Shown here: piece after piece, positions 15,753-24,007 of the stretch
How positions within the stretch are numbered: the first letter of the stretch is position 1
Layout: every line of letters starts with the position of its first letter
From: JAHEJX01 sp041605955
GTDB lineage: Bacteria > Actinomycetota > Acidimicrobiia > Spongiisociales > UBA5794
Length of the DNA: 27,060 bases
NCBI GenBank assembly: GCA_041605955.1
Contig: JBFIXI010000055.1
Span: 1-27,060, forward strand
Direction: 5' to 3'
The notes under the pieces: generated by a model
What the model saw: only the letters and a program-made list of their open reading frames with translations
Database searches by the model: none
Told to the model about the DNA's origin: nothing
Program-made: the position numbers and the translations under genes

Positions 15753-16654
15753 CACGCCCCCTCGCCGACGATCGACAGGAACACGTCCTCCAAGCTCGCT
15801 CGCTTCACCTCGAGGTCCAAAGGGAACACCTGGCGGGCGGCGAGTGCCGCCGCTACTCGGGCCAGGAGCGCACCGGTGCCGCCGATGATCACCCGATGCC
15901 CGCGGTGGTCGACGCTCTCCACGCCCGTGACGTCGAGCAGGAATCCGACGTCGTCGAGGTCGGTGGAGAAGGTGACTTGAGCCGTTTCGGCGTAATGAGC
16001 GATGAGGCCGGCCGTGGTGTCGAGGGTAACCAGGCGGCCCTTGTCGATCACGGCGACGCGATCGCACAACTGCTCGGCCTCGTCCATGAAGTGGGTTACC
16101 AGCACCACGGTGGTACCCGCGTCGCGCACCTGACTGACGAGGTCCCAGGTCACCCGCCGCGACATCGGGTCGAGCCCGGTTGTCATCTCGTCGAGAAAGA
16201 CCAGGCGGGGGTTGTGGGCTACGGCCAACGCCACGAACAGTCGCTGCTGCTGGCCACCGGACAGGCTGCCAAACGAAGCATTCCGCTTCGCAGTGAGGCC
16301 CCACCGGTGGAGGACCGTCTCCCAATCCGGTGCGTCGGTATGGCGCGAGGTGAACAGCTTCAGCGCCTCCCAGACGCGCATCCGCTCGGGAAGCGCCGAA
16401 GCCTGTAGCTGAGATCCAATTAGCTTGCGGAGTCGATCGGCTTCCCGGCGCGGATCGAGGCCCAGCACAGTGGCCCCGCCGCCGTCGGGTCGTCGCAAGC
16501 CCTGCAAACACTCGACCGTGGTTGTCTTGCCGGCACCGTTGGGGCCGAGAATCCCGAAAATCTCCCCGTCCTCGACGGAGAAGCTGACATCGTCGACGGC
16601 GACGAATTCGCCGTAGCGCTTCTCGAGGTGCTCAACCTCGATGACTGCCGGCAC
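15752..16654 (-). CDS. ABC transporter ATP-binding protein (second exporter)
   Basis: The 300-residue protein has Walker A GPNGAGKTT (37-45), the Q-loop in GSQLQAS (about 80-86), the canonical signature LSGGQQQR (131-138), Walker B LVFLDE (151-156) and the H-loop His at 188 (LVTHFMDEAEQL). A C-terminal extension of about 80 residues follows the NBD core, as in DrrA/NatA-like exporters. Unlike the first exporter in this window (SRGMRQ), the signature is textbook. The stop codon overlaps the permease start by one base. A gene for a small membrane protein lies 38 bp upstream on the same strand. Confidence 0.93.
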   Translation of the reverse strand: MPAVIEVEHLEKRYGEFVAVDDVSFSVEDGEIFGILGPNGAGKTTTVECLQGLRRPDGGGATVLGLDPRREADRLRKLIGSQLQASALPERMRVWEALKLFTSRHTDAPDWETVLHRWGLTAKRNASFGSLSGGQQQRLFVALAVAHNPRLVFLDEMTTGLDPMSRRVTWDLVSQVRDAGTTVVLVTHFMDEAEQLCDRVAVIDKGRLVTLDTTAGLIAHYAETAQVTFSTDLDDVGFLLDVTGVESVDHRGHRVIIGGTGALLARVAAALAARQVFPLDLEVKRASLEDVFLSIVGEGA

Positions 16655-16692
16655 CTACGCGGTGCTCCTCGTCGGCGAACGGGTCGACACCC

Positions 16693-16872
16693 TCACTTGG
16701 GGGAGTGCTTGGCCCGCCGCATCGACCAGAGAACGATCAGGGCAACGATCACGACCAGCTCGGCGAGGACGATCACCATCGTCCGTTCCCGGCTGGAGGC
16801 GCGCCGGCCCTTATCTCCCTTCTTGACGAGCGTGTCGGCAACGTCGGTCGGTGACTTTGTGATCTTCTCCAT
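16693..16872 (-). CDS. 59-residue single-pass membrane protein upstream of the ABC exporter
   Basis: The minus strand reads ATG at 16872 to TGA at 16693. The product starts MEKITKSPTDVADTLVKKGD, continues with a basic segment (KGRRASSRER) and one hydrophobic helix (about residues 32-50, MVIVLAELVVIVALIVLWS), and ends MRRAKHSPK. A clear ribosome binding site, GGAGGGA, lies just upstream. Charges on both sides of the helix leave the orientation open. It probably shares a transcript with the ABC ATPase and permease genes. No family is recognised. Confidence 0.68.
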   Translation of the reverse strand: MEKITKSPTDVADTLVKKGDKGRRASSRERTMVIVLAELVVIVALIVLWSMRRAKHSPK

Positions 16873-17037
16873 GGCTCCCTCCGTGAAGGCGTGTTCCTAC
16901 GCCGGCCCTCATTCTGCTGAGCCGGCGATGGCCTCACCAGAGGCCAATGTCACTGCAGCGGTGCCGATTCGGGTGGCTGCCGGCGAATGTGAGCCGCGGA
17001 GCGGGGGCGGGCTTCCTCCGCCTGCGAGAATGCAGCC

Positions 17038-17541
17038 ATGGGCTTCGACACCGGCAACTTCGACATCGGCGACTTCGCTATCGGCGACTTCGCTATCGGA
17101 AGTGACGACCCGAGGGCGTCGGATGTGCAGGCGTTGCTCGATGCCCACCTGGCGTTCGCCAAGGCAGTGACCCCACCCGAAGATGTTCATGCGATCGATG
17201 AGGCCGGGCGCCTGAACGATGGCCTCACGTACTTCAGCGTCCGGTACGAAGGTCAGCTACTGGGCGTCGGGGCGCTGCGTCACCTCGACGAGAGTCACGC
17301 CGAGATCAAGTCGATGCACACCGCAGCCGCGGTTCGCCAGCGCGGCGTGGGCCGAGCCCTGCTCCAACACCTCGTCCAGGTGGCCCAGGAAGGGGGGTAT
17401 GGCCGGATCAGCCTGGAAACCGGTCCGATGGACGCCTTCGGCCCCGCCCGTGCTCTCTACACCTCGGCCGGCTTCCAGATCTGCGAGCCGTTCGGCGACT
17501 ACGGACCCAACAGCGTCTGCATGACGCGGTATCTGGTCTAG
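17038..17541 (+). CDS. GNAT-family N-acetyltransferase with a repeat-expanded N-terminus
   Basis: The 167-residue protein carries the GNAT acetyl-CoA-binding motif A, with beta4 HAEIKSMHTAAA followed by VRQRGVGRALLQHL (R/Q-x-x-G-x-G/A, about 100-113). RISLETGPMDAF and ALYTSAGFQICEPFGDY (motif B) come after. The best-matched relatives acetylate small amines, but the acceptor is unknown. The first 20 residues consist of repeats of G(D/N)F(A/D)I, encoded by a 15-bp tandem repeat at 17053-17097, before the usual start of the fold (GSDDPRASDVQALL). No strong ribosome binding site precedes the ATG. Its stop shares CTAG with the stop of the convergent SRPBCC gene. Confidence 0.85.
   Translation: MGFDTGNFDIGDFAIGDFAIGSDDPRASDVQALLDAHLAFAKAVTPPEDVHAIDEAGRLNDGLTYFSVRYEGQLLGVGALRHLDESHAEIKSMHTAAAVRQRGVGRALLQHLVQVAQEGGYGRISLETGPMDAFGPARALYTSAGFQICEPFGDYGPNSVCMTRYLV
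17053..17097 (+). repeat. Three tandem 15-bp repeats inside the GNAT gene
   Basis: Units lie at 17053-17067, 17068-17082 and 17083-17097. The last two are identical (GGCGACTTCGCTATC) and the first differs at two or three bases. A partial earlier unit (GGCTTCGACACC) begins just after the ATG. They encode GNFDI, GDFAI and GDFAI, with Phe every five residues. Confidence 0.85.
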
Positions 17542-18065
17542 CGCGCCTGCGGGGGTCGCGGTTTGGGGCTGAACCATGGGTGGGTGCCGAACTGGTTACG
17601 GCGTACCGGTTCTCCGGTGGTCACTCGCCAGGCGACCCCGCGTCCCACCGACTCGAGGTAGCGGCGCATCAATGGGCGCACGACGGCGAGGTAAGGCACC
17701 CAACGCAGCGGGGACGGCAGGCTGCCCAGCATGCGGGGCGTCAGCTCGATCGTCAGGAGAGAGCTGGAACCCTGCGGAGAGATTCGCCACGAGACCGTGG
17801 CGCCGGGCCCCGTCGCGTCGCGGGCTTCGAGGTCGTACCCTTCGCCCTCCCGCCATGTCGTGAACCGGCGCGTCACCTGCCGACCGTTGTAATACTCCAC
17901 CGTGTCCTGAGATCCGGGCCCCGGCCAGACGTCGACAGGGTTGGCCCGGCAGAAAGGGTGGCACTCCTCCAAATATCCGGGCGCCGCCACGACCGCCCAA
18001 ACCTCGTGCGGTGCGGCGTCAATTCGCTGCCGCATCGAGATGGGCCGGGGGCGGAAGGGGCTCAT
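17538..18065 (-). CDS. SRPBCC-family (polyketide cyclase/START-like) protein
   Basis: The 175-residue product begins with ISMRQRIDAAPHEVWAVVAA and PGYLEECHPFCRANPV, the standard N-terminal pattern of SRPBCC proteins (IDAAPHEVWAV). Strands such as DTVEYYNGRQVTRRFTTW and GATVSWRISPQGSSSLLTIE follow, then a C-terminal helix with PLMRRYLESVGRGVAW. These proteins bind hydrophobic ligands in a helix-grip pocket. Ligand and enzymatic role are unknown. ATG 18065 was chosen over the open frame to 18173 because the residues before MSPFRPRPISMRQR are not domain-like. It is divergent from the SLC13 transporter gene (about 100 bp between starts) and converges on the GNAT gene. Confidence 0.82.
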   Translation of the reverse strand: MSPFRPRPISMRQRIDAAPHEVWAVVAAPGYLEECHPFCRANPVDVWPGPGSQDTVEYYNGRQVTRRFTTWREGEGYDLEARDATGPGATVSWRISPQGSSSLLTIELTPRMLGSLPSPLRWVPYLAVVRPLMRRYLESVGRGVAWRVTTGEPVRRNQFGTHPWFSPKPRPPQAR

Positions 18066-18166
18066 AGGGACGAGTACGGTAGCCTCGGCCCGGCCGCCAT
18101 CGCCGGGGGACGTACCGATAGCGTCTGGTCCCCCTCGGCGCGGCCGTCTGATGACATACTCCGCTG

Positions 18167-19870
18167 ATGTCACGATCCCGTCGCATCCTCATTGGGTTGT
18201 TGGCCGCCGGCGGGGCGCTGGCACTGTTCTCGCTGGCCCCGGGACGCTGGGAGTCGGGCCCGGGCCGGCTGGAAGTTGCAGTGCACGGAGACGTCGTCGT
18301 AGATGGGGCCGTGGACGTGGGGTCGCCGGCGGCGGTCAGGTTGGAAGGTCGGTCGGGACTGGTGGCGGTGACGGCGGACCTGGCGGACGGGGTGCGGGTC
18401 AACGGCCCGATCGAAGTCGTCTTGACGGTTGTCGATGAGACCGTTGGGCGGCCGCCAATCTCGATAGGTGACATTGCCGTGACGATCGTGCTGGCGGATG
18501 GGGCTGGCGAGACGGTGCCCGTGCTCAGCCGCGATCCCGGTTACGGCGGGGCCGTCGGCTTTCGCGCCGTGCGCCGACCCCCGGTGGACGTCGGGGTCGT
18601 CCTCGGCTTGCTGTTTGCCGTGATCGTCCTGTGGGTGTCCGAGGTGGTGCCGATCTTCGTCACCGCTCTGGGAATCCCCGTGGTGCTCACCTTCACCGGA
18701 GTAGCAGCTGCAGGTGATGCCCTTGCACCGTTTTTCGACCCGATCATCGTGCTGTTCTTCGCCGGGTTCCTCATGGCTGAGGCGATGCAGCGGGTGGAGC
18801 TCGACCATCGGGTCGCCGTGGAAGTGGTGGCCCGGGCGGGCAGAAGCCCCGCTCGACTGTTCGCCGCCATGCTGGGCATTGCTGCCTTCATGTCGATGTG
18901 GATGTCGAACACGGCCGCCGTCGCCGTGCTGCTGCCCATTGCGCTGGCGGTGACCGAGCCGATTGAGCACCACGGCTACCGCAAGGCGATGGTTCTCGGG
19001 CTCGCCTACGCCGCCACGATCGGCGGTGTTGGCAGCGCTATTGGGACTCCCGCCAATCTGCTGGCCATCGATTTCCTCGACACCGTGACCGGCCGAGAGA
19101 TCAGTTTCGCCGGATGGTTCTGGTTCGGGCTCCCCATGGTGGTTCTCTTCCTGCCACTGCTGGGGTTGTACATGTGGCGAGTCAGCGGCGTGCAGGTGGA
19201 CCCGGCTCGCTTTGCCGAGAGCCGCAGCCGCGCCCAAGCCCAAGCGGCCGCTGCGCCAGCGCTGAGTCGCCGGCAGTGGACGGTGCTGGCGGTGTTCGGC
19301 GCCGTGCTGGCCGGCTGGCTGACTCAGCAATGGCACGGGCAGGCGCCGGGCATCGTTGCCCTCGCCGGAGCGGTGCTGCTGTTCGCCCTCGGCCTCATCG
19401 AACCGGTCGATCTGGGTCGAATCTCGTGGCCGACGCTGTTGACGTTCGGCGGCGGATTGGCGCTCGGCAGCTTCATGGTCTTCACCGGGACTTCCGACTG
19501 GGTGGTGACTCGCCTCGGTGCTGTGGCGGCCTGGCCGCCGCTGGCAGGGGTCGCCGCCGTCGCCGCCGTCTCGCTGGCGCTGACGACGGTCGCCTCCAAC
19601 ACGGGCTCGGCCGCCACGCTGATTCCCTTGGCCATCCCGCTGGCGGGCATCATCGGAGTGACGCCGACCCTTCTCGTCGTGGTGGTGGCGATCGCTTCCT
19701 CGGTCGACTTTGCCCTGGTCATCGGGACGCCGCCGACGATGCTGGCCTACAGCACGGAGCTGTTTACCGTGCGCGAGATCCTCAAGAAAGGATTCGTCCT
19801 GGATCTGGTCGGAGTCGTGCTGCTGATCGCCGCGGTCGTTCCGCTCTGGCGGTTTGTCGGCATCGTGTAG
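18167..19870 (+). CDS. SLC13/DASS-family anion transporter with an extra N-terminal domain
   Basis: The 567-residue protein is a predicted inner-membrane transporter for dicarboxylates, sulfate or similar anions. The two SNT motifs that bind substrate and sodium in this family are visible (MSNTAA at 246-251, ASNTGSA at 476-482), each paired with a GTPxN/T turn (GTPANLLA at about 293, GTPPTMLA at about 520). About eleven hydrophobic helices span residues 140-565. Between a first hydrophobic segment (about 6-24) and the transport core there is a beta-rich region of about 110 residues (30-138), which is not part of a typical SLC13 protein and probably lies outside the membrane. Its role is unknown. 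The start overlaps nothing and has no strong ribosome binding site. Confidence 0.85.
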   Translation: MSRSRRILIGLLAAGGALALFSLAPGRWESGPGRLEVAVHGDVVVDGAVDVGSPAAVRLEGRSGLVAVTADLADGVRVNGPIEVVLTVVDETVGRPPISIGDIAVTIVLADGAGETVPVLSRDPGYGGAVGFRAVRRPPVDVGVVLGLLFAVIVLWVSEVVPIFVTALGIPVVLTFTGVAAAGDALAPFFDPIIVLFFAGFLMAEAMQRVELDHRVAVEVVARAGRSPARLFAAMLGIAAFMSMWMSNTAAVAVLLPIALAVTEPIEHHGYRKAMVLGLAYAATIGGVGSAIGTPANLLAIDFLDTVTGREISFAGWFWFGLPMVVLFLPLLGLYMWRVSGVQVDPARFAESRSRAQAQAAAAPALSRRQWTVLAVFGAVLAGWLTQQWHGQAPGIVALAGAVLLFALGLIEPVDLGRISWPTLLTFGGGLALGSFMVFTGTSDWVVTRLGAVAAWPPLAGVAAVAAVSLALTTVASNTGSAATLIPLAIPLAGIIGVTPTLLVVVVAIASSVDFALVIGTPPTMLAYSTELFTVREILKKGFVLDLVGVVLLIAAVVPLWRFVGIV

Positions 19871-20030
19871 ACCCGAGGCGGGTGCCGCCGGGAAGGCAGC
19901 CGCCCGGCGCCATTCAGCCGATTGGATCATGACCATCGCCTCTGCCGACTGCGATGGCGGGCCAATATCCTCAGATTGGGCGCGGGCAGCCGGGTGCTTC
20001 CGGTGCGACCCATGACCCGGAGGAGAAGGC

Positions 20031-21725
20031 ATGAGACGCCTGGTCACTTTGGGGTTGGCCGGGATGCTCGTGTTGAGTGCATGTGGTGGGGCCGATTCAG
20101 GTTCACCATCGACGACGCCGACGACGACCTCTCTGGCGCCCTCGACGTCATCGATGACGCCACCCACTACGACCGCAACGACGAGCACCACGACTGTAAG
20201 CACAACTCAGCAACCTCACATTGTGCCGCCGCTGCTGTTGGCCGATGCAGCGGGGATCCGAGTGATCGGGTCTGGGGAGCAGCCTGAGATCCGGTTCTCT
20301 ATTGAAGCGGCGGCGCTGGCAGTTCCCGACCTGCAAGGCGGGGTCGTCTTCCAGCGAGAGGTTCGTCATCCCACCGGGCTGCGGTGGGACGACGTCATGG
20401 GGCGCAACGTCTTCGAGTGGGCGGAGGGTGCCCCGGAGCCGATCTGGCATCTGGCGGGCCCGGGCGCCTCGGCGACGGCCGTCGTCAGCCACGACGATGC
20501 TGAGCTCACTCTGGTGGACGTGGTCGAGATCGGAGGTCATCCCAACGTTCTGTATCGCATGTTGATCGGAGGGCCGGGCGGCGACGAGGCGTGGCACCAG
20601 GTCTTCGGGTGGTTGTGCCTCTACGACCTGATGAGCGGCGAGACCCGGATGCTCGGACTGATCGGCTCCTATGAGAGCTCGCTGACCCGGATCCGTTTCG
20701 GCGGTGATCTGGCAGCGGTCGCGTTCGATCCGTACGCCGACAGCCACGGCACCCTGATCGGGTTCGTGCCGGTGGCCGTTCTCGGGGGAGACGCCGAGTA
20801 CAACTGGCTGCCGAGCTTGGTGGCCGCGGACTTGACTCTCGGCCCCGGCACGGAATGCGCGGGTGATCTGGACTGCACCGGCTGGGCGCTGGCAACGGCG
20901 GCGAGCGACGGATCACGCATCTCTTGGGTCCAGTCCGCCACCGGGTGGGCAGACGGGGGCCCCCGCCAGATCCTGCCCGTCGAGGTGATGATGGTGGACC
21001 GAGCCTCGGGCGTGGTCAGCCAACGCACCGAGCTGGCGCCCGTCGCCCCGGATGATGACCCGTCAGGCCAAGCTCGCTTCATCGACGACGACGGCGCCAC
21101 CATCGTCATCAGCGGCGTGGGGACGACGTCCGACGTTGCCGTCGTAGCTGCCGATGGTGGCGTTGCGTACCTGGGGATGCCGGGCGCTACCGCCAGCCTG
21201 TGGGAGTCGACCGTGTCGACCCACACCGATCCGATCGTCAAGGAGATGTTGCTGGTGCTGCGGGGCGACACGCTGGGCCTGGTTTCGTTTGGCACGCCGA
21301 CCGAGGACGTTTTGAGCCTGCTCGAGGTGGAGATAGGTCCCCCCAGCCGCGATGGCTTTGACATGTATCACGCGGTCTCTTGGGACGATCTGGCGCTGAC
21401 GCTGTTGTTCAGTCCGCACGACTTCTACCGCGATGATGGCGTCGAGCACCTCGTCGGTTGGAGTCATTGGAGCGGCGTCGTCACGTCGTTGCGCACCAGC
21501 CGCGGCATCGGGCTCGGTGACACGTTTGCCGACTTGACGGCCGTCCACGGCGACCAGGTGACGATTCCAACCGGCGAGGACGAATGCATGCCTCCATGGT
21601 TCGTGTGGTTGAACGATCCGTCCGCTGACATCGACAGCAGGATGCTGGTGATTCTGGACGGCCCTCCCGACGCAGCCGGCACTCGCGTGACCTATATGTC
21701 GGCCGGCGCCAGCTACGGGTGCTGA
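20031..21725 (+). CDS. Orphan lipoprotein with Thr/Ser-rich linker, beta-rich (564 aa)
   Basis: The lipoprotein signal ends in the lipobox VLSAC (Cys 18). A Thr/Ser/Pro linker of about 40 residues follows. The remaining about 500 residues are rich in beta strands, Trp and Gly-Asp turns (VRHPTGLRWDDVMG, LTLVDVVEIGGH, WALATAASDGSRISWVQSA, AVVAADGGVAYLGMPGA) and look like a surface beta-propeller, though I cannot count blades reliably. The ribosome binding site GGAGGAGAAG before the ATG is strong. Residues near the end include CMPPWFVW and a final YMSAGASYGC, so a disulfide is possible. I do not recognise the family. It is followed by a convergent PAP2 gene. Confidence 0.72.
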   Translation: MRRLVTLGLAGMLVLSACGGADSGSPSTTPTTTSLAPSTSSMTPPTTTATTSTTTVSTTQQPHIVPPLLLADAAGIRVIGSGEQPEIRFSIEAAALAVPDLQGGVVFQREVRHPTGLRWDDVMGRNVFEWAEGAPEPIWHLAGPGASATAVVSHDDAELTLVDVVEIGGHPNVLYRMLIGGPGGDEAWHQVFGWLCLYDLMSGETRMLGLIGSYESSLTRIRFGGDLAAVAFDPYADSHGTLIGFVPVAVLGGDAEYNWLPSLVAADLTLGPGTECAGDLDCTGWALATAASDGSRISWVQSATGWADGGPRQILPVEVMMVDRASGVVSQRTELAPVAPDDDPSGQARFIDDDGATIVISGVGTTSDVAVVAADGGVAYLGMPGATASLWESTVSTHTDPIVKEMLLVLRGDTLGLVSFGTPTEDVLSLLEVEIGPPSRDGFDMYHAVSWDDLALTLLFSPHDFYRDDGVEHLVGWSHWSGVVTSLRTSRGIGLGDTFADLTAVHGDQVTIPTGEDECMPPWFVWLNDPSADIDSRMLVILDGPPDAAGTRVTYMSAGASYGC

Positions 21726-21735
21726 CGGCGCCGGC
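21702..21735. terminator. Possible bidirectional hairpin at the end of the orphan lipoprotein gene
   Basis: GCCGGCGCC (21702-21710) is complementary to GGCGCCGGC (21727-21735). The two arms flank the TGA stop of the lipoprotein gene (21723-21725), and the convergent PAP2 gene ends 28 bp further on. There is no T-run and the loop is 16 bases, so this is a weak call. Confidence 0.3.
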
Positions 21736-21762
21736 TCCACCTGCTCATCGGGGTAACGCGGC

Positions 21763-22656
21763 TCACTGGGGCACGCCGGCTCCTGTGCGGCGGGAGGCGA
21801 GGCCGGAGCGCACGAACACCCACGGCAGCCCACCCGCGGCGAGCACGCCGACGAGGGCGTACCGGACGAATCGCCAGGCGAGCACGGGCATGAGTCCGTG
21901 GAAAAGCGCCTGAAATCCGTAGAGAGCGGCGGCCATCACGCCTAGGCCGAGGATGGCTCGCCCGGCTCGTTGGCGACGGCTCCCGGTGACGGCCATCTGA
22001 ACGTAATGGTGCTCGACTACGAAACCGATGCTCAGCCCGAACAACATGCCGGCCGCCATAGCGCCTCCGGAATCCCATCGCCACCACAGCGCACCGCCGG
22101 CGAGCGCGCTCGGAGCCGCATACTGCAACCACCGCGGTGCCCCGAACCAGGCCCGCTCGACGTCCCCTCCCCACTGTGTCGCCGCCCAAGTCAAGGCGAC
22201 CCCGACCAGTGCCCCGCCGAGGACCTCAGGTGGCAGATGCACCCCGAGGTACATGCGGGAGGCTCCGACGAACAACCCGCCCACGGCGACGAGCCACAGC
22301 CACCGACGACGATCAGTCGAGATGGCCAGACCGCCTCCCACCACGACGACGTTTTGCACATGCCCGGAGGGAAACGCCGGCGGGTCGGCAGCGGACAACG
22401 CCTCGATGCTCGGGTGGATGGTGGATGGCCGCGGCCGGTCGAACAAGTCCTTGAGCAACACGTTGGCGGCGACGGAGGCAAAGAACAAGAGAAGAGTCCG
22501 CCGACCCGCCGGCGGGTCGAGCAGCCAGTACACGAGGAGCATCGCAGGAACCAGGACCTCGTTGGTGCCGAGAGCCGACACCGCCCGGGCCACCCCGTCG
22601 AGTGAGGGGCTGAACTGCTGCAGCCACTCGACAACCGGGACTCCCCAATCGAGCAC
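21763..22656 (-). CDS. PAP2-family membrane phosphatase
   Basis: The product (about 297 residues from GTG 22656) has about eight hydrophobic helices and the three PAP2 signature motifs: KDLFDRPRP (K-x6-RP), FPSGHVQN (PSGH) and SRMYLGVHLPPE (SR-x5-H-x3-E). The last position is usually Asp but is Glu here. Such enzymes dephosphorylate lipid phosphates such as undecaprenyl or phosphatidyl pyrophosphates, with catalysis facing the outside of the membrane. The start is unusual. A strong ribosome binding site, AAGGAGGTG (22671-22679), is followed by in-frame CTG at 22662 and GTG at 22656, but the only nearby ATG is out of frame. GTG is the conservative choice. The gene is divergent from the site-2 protease gene. 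Confidence 0.83.
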   Translation of the reverse strand: MLDWGVPVVEWLQQFSPSLDGVARAVSALGTNEVLVPAMLLVYWLLDPPAGRRTLLLFFASVAANVLLKDLFDRPRPSTIHPSIEALSAADPPAFPSGHVQNVVVVGGGLAISTDRRRWLWLVAVGGLFVGASRMYLGVHLPPEVLGGALVGVALTWAATQWGGDVERAWFGAPRWLQYAAPSALAGGALWWRWDSGGAMAAGMLFGLSIGFVVEHHYVQMAVTGSRRQRAGRAILGLGVMAAALYGFQALFHGLMPVLAWRFVRYALVGVLAAGGLPWVFVRSGLASRRTGAGVPQ

Positions 22657-22670
22657 ATCCAGGTTGGTGC

Positions 22671-22679
22671 CACCTCCTT
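22671..22679 (-). promoter_or_regulatory. Strong ribosome binding site of the PAP2 gene
   Basis: On the minus strand AAGGAGGTG precedes CTG 22662 by 8 bases and GTG 22656 by 14 bases. It shows that translation starts here rather than at the ATG of the open frame at 22803, but leaves CTG or GTG undecided. Confidence 0.6.
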
Positions 22680-22820
22680 CAGGGGGGAGCTTATGGGCTC
22701 TTGGTCGGGTGCGTCGCCCGTAGGGAGGACGTGCGGTCACCCAGGGGAGAAGCGGGCCGGTTTGCATCGGATCGCAGTGCGGTGCGAGCCTGCGGTAGTG
22801 CAAGGTTGGATTCTCACGTG

Positions 22821-23957
22821 ATGAGCCTCGAAGGTTGGCGAGTCGGTCGGGTCGCCGGCATCGAGATCCGGATCGATCCGACCTGGACGTTCATCTTCTT
22901 CCTGGTGGGCTACAGCTTCTACCTCCTGCTGGAACAGGAGTTCGCCGAGTCCTCGTCCGCTGCGCTGGCTGGGCTCGGCGCGGCGATGGCCGTCGTGTTC
23001 TTCGCGTCGGTGCTGCTCCACGAGCTCGCTCACGCCATCGTCGCCCGGTCGCGGGGCATCGAAGTGCGTGGCATCACTCTGTTCCTGTTCGGCGGGGCGA
23101 CGCATGCCAAGCTCGAGGCGCAACGACCCCGCGACGAGTTCGTCACCGCCGGCGTGGGCCCGCTAACCAGTGCCGCGGTCGCCGCCCTGCTGTGGGGGAC
23201 CGTTGAGCTCACGGGCAGCACCCTTCCAGAGGAGCTGGCATACGCCGTCGGCCGGCTTGGCTGGCTCAACCTGATCCTTGCGGTGTTCAACCTCGTGCCG
23301 GGGTTTCCGCTCGATGGAGGCCGACTGCTGCGGGCAATCGTGTGGGAGCGGACGGGCGACATATTGCGGGCCACCCGCATCGCCTCCCAGGCCGGTCAGT
23401 TCTTCGGATACCTCCTGATCAGCTTCGGCCTCCTCCAGGTTCTGGTAGGGGGTTTCGTCGGCGGACTGTGGTTGGCCGCAATCGGGTGGTTTCTCAATCA
23501 AACGGCCCAGGTCTCGTACAGCCAGTTGCGGATGCGTCGCTTGCTCAGCGGTGTCGAAGCCATCGATGTGACGACCCGCCAACTGGTCGACATCGCGGCC
23601 GATACGACGTTGGAGCGCGCGGTCGACGAGTACTTCCTGCGTTACGACTACAACGCGTTCCCCGTGCAAGACGACCAGCGCACCATCGGCATCCTCACCC
23701 TGCGGGCGATTCGCAAGGTGCCCGGCGACGAGTGGACGACGCGGACGGTCCGCGACGTCATGGAGCCGCTGTCTGCCGAGTGCACCGTGGGCGCCCACGA
23801 TCGCATGGATCACGTGATCGACAAGCTCGAGACAGCCGAGTCGCAACGCGTGCTCGTTCTCGACGACGCGAAAGTGGTCGGCCTGATCACTCCCAGGGAT
23901 GTTGCCCGCTGGCTGAGCCGAGCCCAAGAACTCGACCTGCCGCAATCCCGACAGTGA
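22821..23957 (+). CDS. M50 site-2-type metalloprotease with C-terminal CBS pair
   Basis: The 378-residue protein cleaves substrates within the membrane. It has the zinc motif HELAH (67-71, catalytic Glu 68) in the second helix and the third metal ligand Asp 165 in NLVPGFPLDGG. About six transmembrane segments lie between residues 22 and 225. From about 248 to 370 there are two CBS motifs (AIDVTTRQLVDIAADTTLER and VRDVMEPLSAECTVGAHDRM, with VVGLITPRDVARWL at the end), which usually bind adenine nucleotides. This is the Rip3/FtsH-adjacent type of S2P layout. ATG 22821 was chosen over the open frame from 22701 because MSLEGWRVGRVAGIEIRIDP is the typical family start. The substrate is unknown. 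It lies 86 bp upstream of the PAP2-kinase gene. Confidence 0.9.
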   Translation: MSLEGWRVGRVAGIEIRIDPTWTFIFFLVGYSFYLLLEQEFAESSSAALAGLGAAMAVVFFASVLLHELAHAIVARSRGIEVRGITLFLFGGATHAKLEAQRPRDEFVTAGVGPLTSAAVAALLWGTVELTGSTLPEELAYAVGRLGWLNLILAVFNLVPGFPLDGGRLLRAIVWERTGDILRATRIASQAGQFFGYLLISFGLLQVLVGGFVGGLWLAAIGWFLNQTAQVSYSQLRMRRLLSGVEAIDVTTRQLVDIAADTTLERAVDEYFLRYDYNAFPVQDDQRTIGILTLRAIRKVPGDEWTTRTVRDVMEPLSAECTVGAHDRMDHVIDKLETAESQRVLVLDDAKVVGLITPRDVARWLSRAQELDLPQSRQ

Positions 23958-24007
23958 GATCGGCGATCCGGAGCCTGTGGTCGCGCCGCTTCAGCGACAT
24001 ACCGTGA

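Noticed and set aside
15753..16511. N-terminal extension of the second permease frame up to 16511
   Set aside because: It covers the ATPase gene in another frame and has no membrane or domain character. The coupled ATG at 15752 is the natural start.
18170..20203. Very long minus-strand open frame (677 codons) opposite the SLC13 gene
   Set aside because: The product is His/Gln/Arg/Asp-rich without hydrophobic helices, a mirror of the transporter codons in high-GC DNA. The plus strand has clear SNT motifs.
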